The notes below the pieces were generated by a model. It did not search any database. It saw only the letters and a list, made by a program, of their open reading frames with translations, and had not been told where the DNA came from. A program made the position numbers and the translations under genes. Shown here piece after piece: positions 62,089-64,000 of a DNA stretch of 64,000 nucleotides. This stretch comes from Onchocerca volvulus (lineage: Eukaryota > Nematoda > Chromadorea > Rhabditida > Onchocercidae): positions 1 to 64,000 of the forward strand of contig HG738136.1 in the NCBI GenBank assembly GCA_000499405.2, given 5' to 3'. Positions within the stretch are counted from its first letter, which is position 1, and each line of letters opens with the position of its first letter.

Positions 62089-63010
62089 TTATTGCTGTAA
62101 GGAAATATTTGAAAAATTAGCATCAACTTTTAAAATATTGCACAAAATTTTGCTACAACTTAAATTTTGAAAAATCAAAACGAAAGTTTTTATCACAAGT
62201 TTTCATTAACTGATGAAAAAGAGAAAAAAACTTACTCTGTTGCACATGCTACAAATAAACATTATGCAACAATAAGATGGAATGTTAGGCATTGTTGTTG
62301 TTGTTGTTGTTGTAACAGGTGCTGGAGGTAAAGTTATCGGTGACAATGTTGCAGGAGGTAGGAATTTAGGATGTACTTGAACTTGACCTGCAGATGACTT
62401 GCCGCAATTGCAAATTTGCGGGCAAGTGCAGGACATTTGAAATATGACAGTTAGTGCTGCACAATTGCAAGACGATGATACACAAGAGCAATGACGTTTG
62501 ACAAGTTTGTGCGATACTTTCAAACTATTGCTGTTTGCAAGCTTCTGGAATTTCAATCTTATGTAATTTAAATATTCAAGCATGGAAATATTAGCAAATT
62601 AATTAATTATACTTTCTAAATTAATTTAAAAAAATTACTTCTTCAAATTAATGTATTTTATATGCCAAAACTTACATATTTATAAATGTTAGCTTTTCTT
62701 TTCAAAACTTGTAATGTTTAATTATTTATTTTTGTATTTTTTAGAAAAAATTTTTGTTTCAACTTTAAATTAAACTAATTGAAGTTGTGAAAATAATAAT
62801 ATATTATCATAATTATGTAGGAGTTTTGAAAAATACAAATGTCATAAATTCTACTTCAAATTGAGTAATTGTATGAATAAATCAAAAAATTTTTAACAAA
62901 TTAAGAATGAATAAAAATGTAGAAATCTTTTTTCGTTTACTTACCGTTTCAGCAATTGAAATTTTTAAATTTACTAATACTGCAACAAATAAAACGATTG
63001 AAATATTCAT
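62089..63010 (-). CDS. Secreted cysteine-rich protein with CxC motifs
   Basis: Exon 62945-63010 encodes a signal peptide (MNISIVLFVAVLVNLKISIA, then ET) and ends at GTAAGT. Exon 62236-62544 encodes the mature part: basic KLVKRH, then CSCVSSSCNC, CTCPQICNCG, a Pro/Thr linker with seven Thr encoded by (ACA)7, and a C-terminal PSYCCIMFICSMCNR before another GTAAGT. An acceptor CCTTACAG ends at 62095; the next codons are CAA TAA, so the protein would end with Gln at 126 residues. All phases are 0. Paired CxC motifs suggest a disulphide-rich extracellular or cuticle/excretory product; no known family is claimed. The two-codon last exon is the least certain part. Confidence 0.7.
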
Positions 63011-64000
63011 TTTTTTCTTCTTTTTTTCTTATTTTTTGAAATTGATGATGAAAAACAGAAAAAAAATGTGAATTTGCCGGATAAATGATTTTTCAAACGG
63101 AAATGTAAATTCGCCCAAAATCATTACTTACTTTTATATAAATCTATTTTCCGGTTTTTTTTTTTTTTTTTTTTTTTTATATTTAAATGACAAATTTAAT
63201 TGTTCATTTCTAATCTTCGATTCATATGCGCTATTTGAGATTGCAATAAATTCGATTGATATATGGAAATTGTTTAAGCATTCACAAAATAGAAGTCAAA
63301 TATAAACTAACCAGTTAATATTCACATCGTAATTTTCCATTTTTCAATGGATTTTTTTTTTCTTTTTCAAAGGTAATAGATTTGCTATGTGTTTGCATTT
63401 GAAGGAAATCATTAATTTTCAGTTTCCGTTTACCTGAAGACTAGTTAAGTTTGCAAAAAAAAAAAAAGAAAAATATTTGAGATGGTGAATACGAAAATTT
63501 CATTATGTTATGGTATTATCTAAATGGGAGGTCTAAAAAAAAGATCAGGTAAAAGTAAAAAGATAAATATGAAAAATAGAAAAGAATAAAAGCAAAGAAT
63601 AGATTAAAAAATTGCAAAAGATTTGAAACATTGAAATATTCGTTTCTCCTTTTTTTTTTTTTCAATTCGAAAAATAATCAAATTAAAATTATTATTTTTT
63701 CTCTTTGTCTTTTACCATTTTCGTTTCTTTTTCTTATTTTTATAATAAAATAAATAAATAGGTATATATTATCATTGAAAATGTCCGAAATTTTAGAAAT
63801 GTTTTTACAACAAAATTATAATTGATTTCTTTATAATAATAACTTCTATCGTTACATGTTAGCTAAGAAATTTGTTTAAAATTTCTTTAGAAAACTTGTA
63901 TAAACCAAAAAAAGGAAACTTTTTCGTTTTGAATAAATCCAATTCAAATCAATTTTTTGAAAAATGTAACAGATGAATCAGTAATGATTCCAAGGTGGTA
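63011..64000. other. Upstream of the cysteine-rich gene
   Basis: A+T-rich DNA with a 24-base poly(T) at 63155-63178. No exon or RNA gene seen; presumably contains the promoter of the cysteine-rich gene. Confidence 0.4.

Overview
The window looks like nuclear DNA of a nematode, most likely a filarial worm (Onchocerca/Brugia/Loa type). The evidence is extreme A+T richness, many short introns with TTTTCAG-like acceptors, 5' acceptors just upstream of start codons (as expected for spliced-leader trans-splicing), a near-perfect SL1-like sequence, a nematode-type sperm tyrosine phosphatase, a nematode-style fusion of methionyl-tRNA synthetase with an EMAPII domain, and a T-rich mitochondrial nad3 fragment. 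Species assignment is inference. Most gene models below were rebuilt by hand from splice sites and reading phase, because many exons are short.

Layout. 1-305: degraded nuclear copy of mitochondrial nad3 (minus). 711-1080: first copy of a dispersed repeat ending in an SL1-like sequence. 1597-6512 (minus): C-terminal seven exons of a divergent RhoGAP-fold protein, best matched to the DEPDC1/LET-99 group; its 5' part is unresolved. 8711-9015: degenerate minisatellite. 10682-14509 (minus): eIF1 (SUI1), complete in three exons, with an intronless PIG-B mannosyltransferase gene (11971-13461) nested on the same strand inside eIF1 intron 2. 15838-16412 (minus): exons of an unrecognised gene, one with a possible homopolymer frameshift. 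17684-24281 (minus): a neuroglobin-like nematode globin with a long N-terminal extension and a predicted myristoylated start. 24282-39632: mostly gene-poor, with simple repeats, one orphan terminal exon (33766-33928, minus) and the second SL1-containing repeat (38290-38640).

39633-44182 (minus): ESF1, ten exons (rRNA processing). 45222-54666 (minus): cytosolic methionyl-tRNA synthetase, 17 exons, ending in an EMAPII tRNA-binding domain. 55792-56013 (minus): small single-pass membrane protein. 57971-60669 (plus): nematode protein tyrosine phosphatase. 62089-63010 (minus): secreted cysteine-rich protein with CxC motifs.

Several genes serve protein synthesis (eIF1, MetRS, ESF1). MetRS and ESF1 lie head-to-tail about 1 kb apart, which could be an operon. 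I saw no CRISPR, phage or bacterial operon. The most unusual signals are the SL1-bearing repeat, the nested PIG-B gene, and a MetRS exon whose two splice sites are both one base away from canonical.
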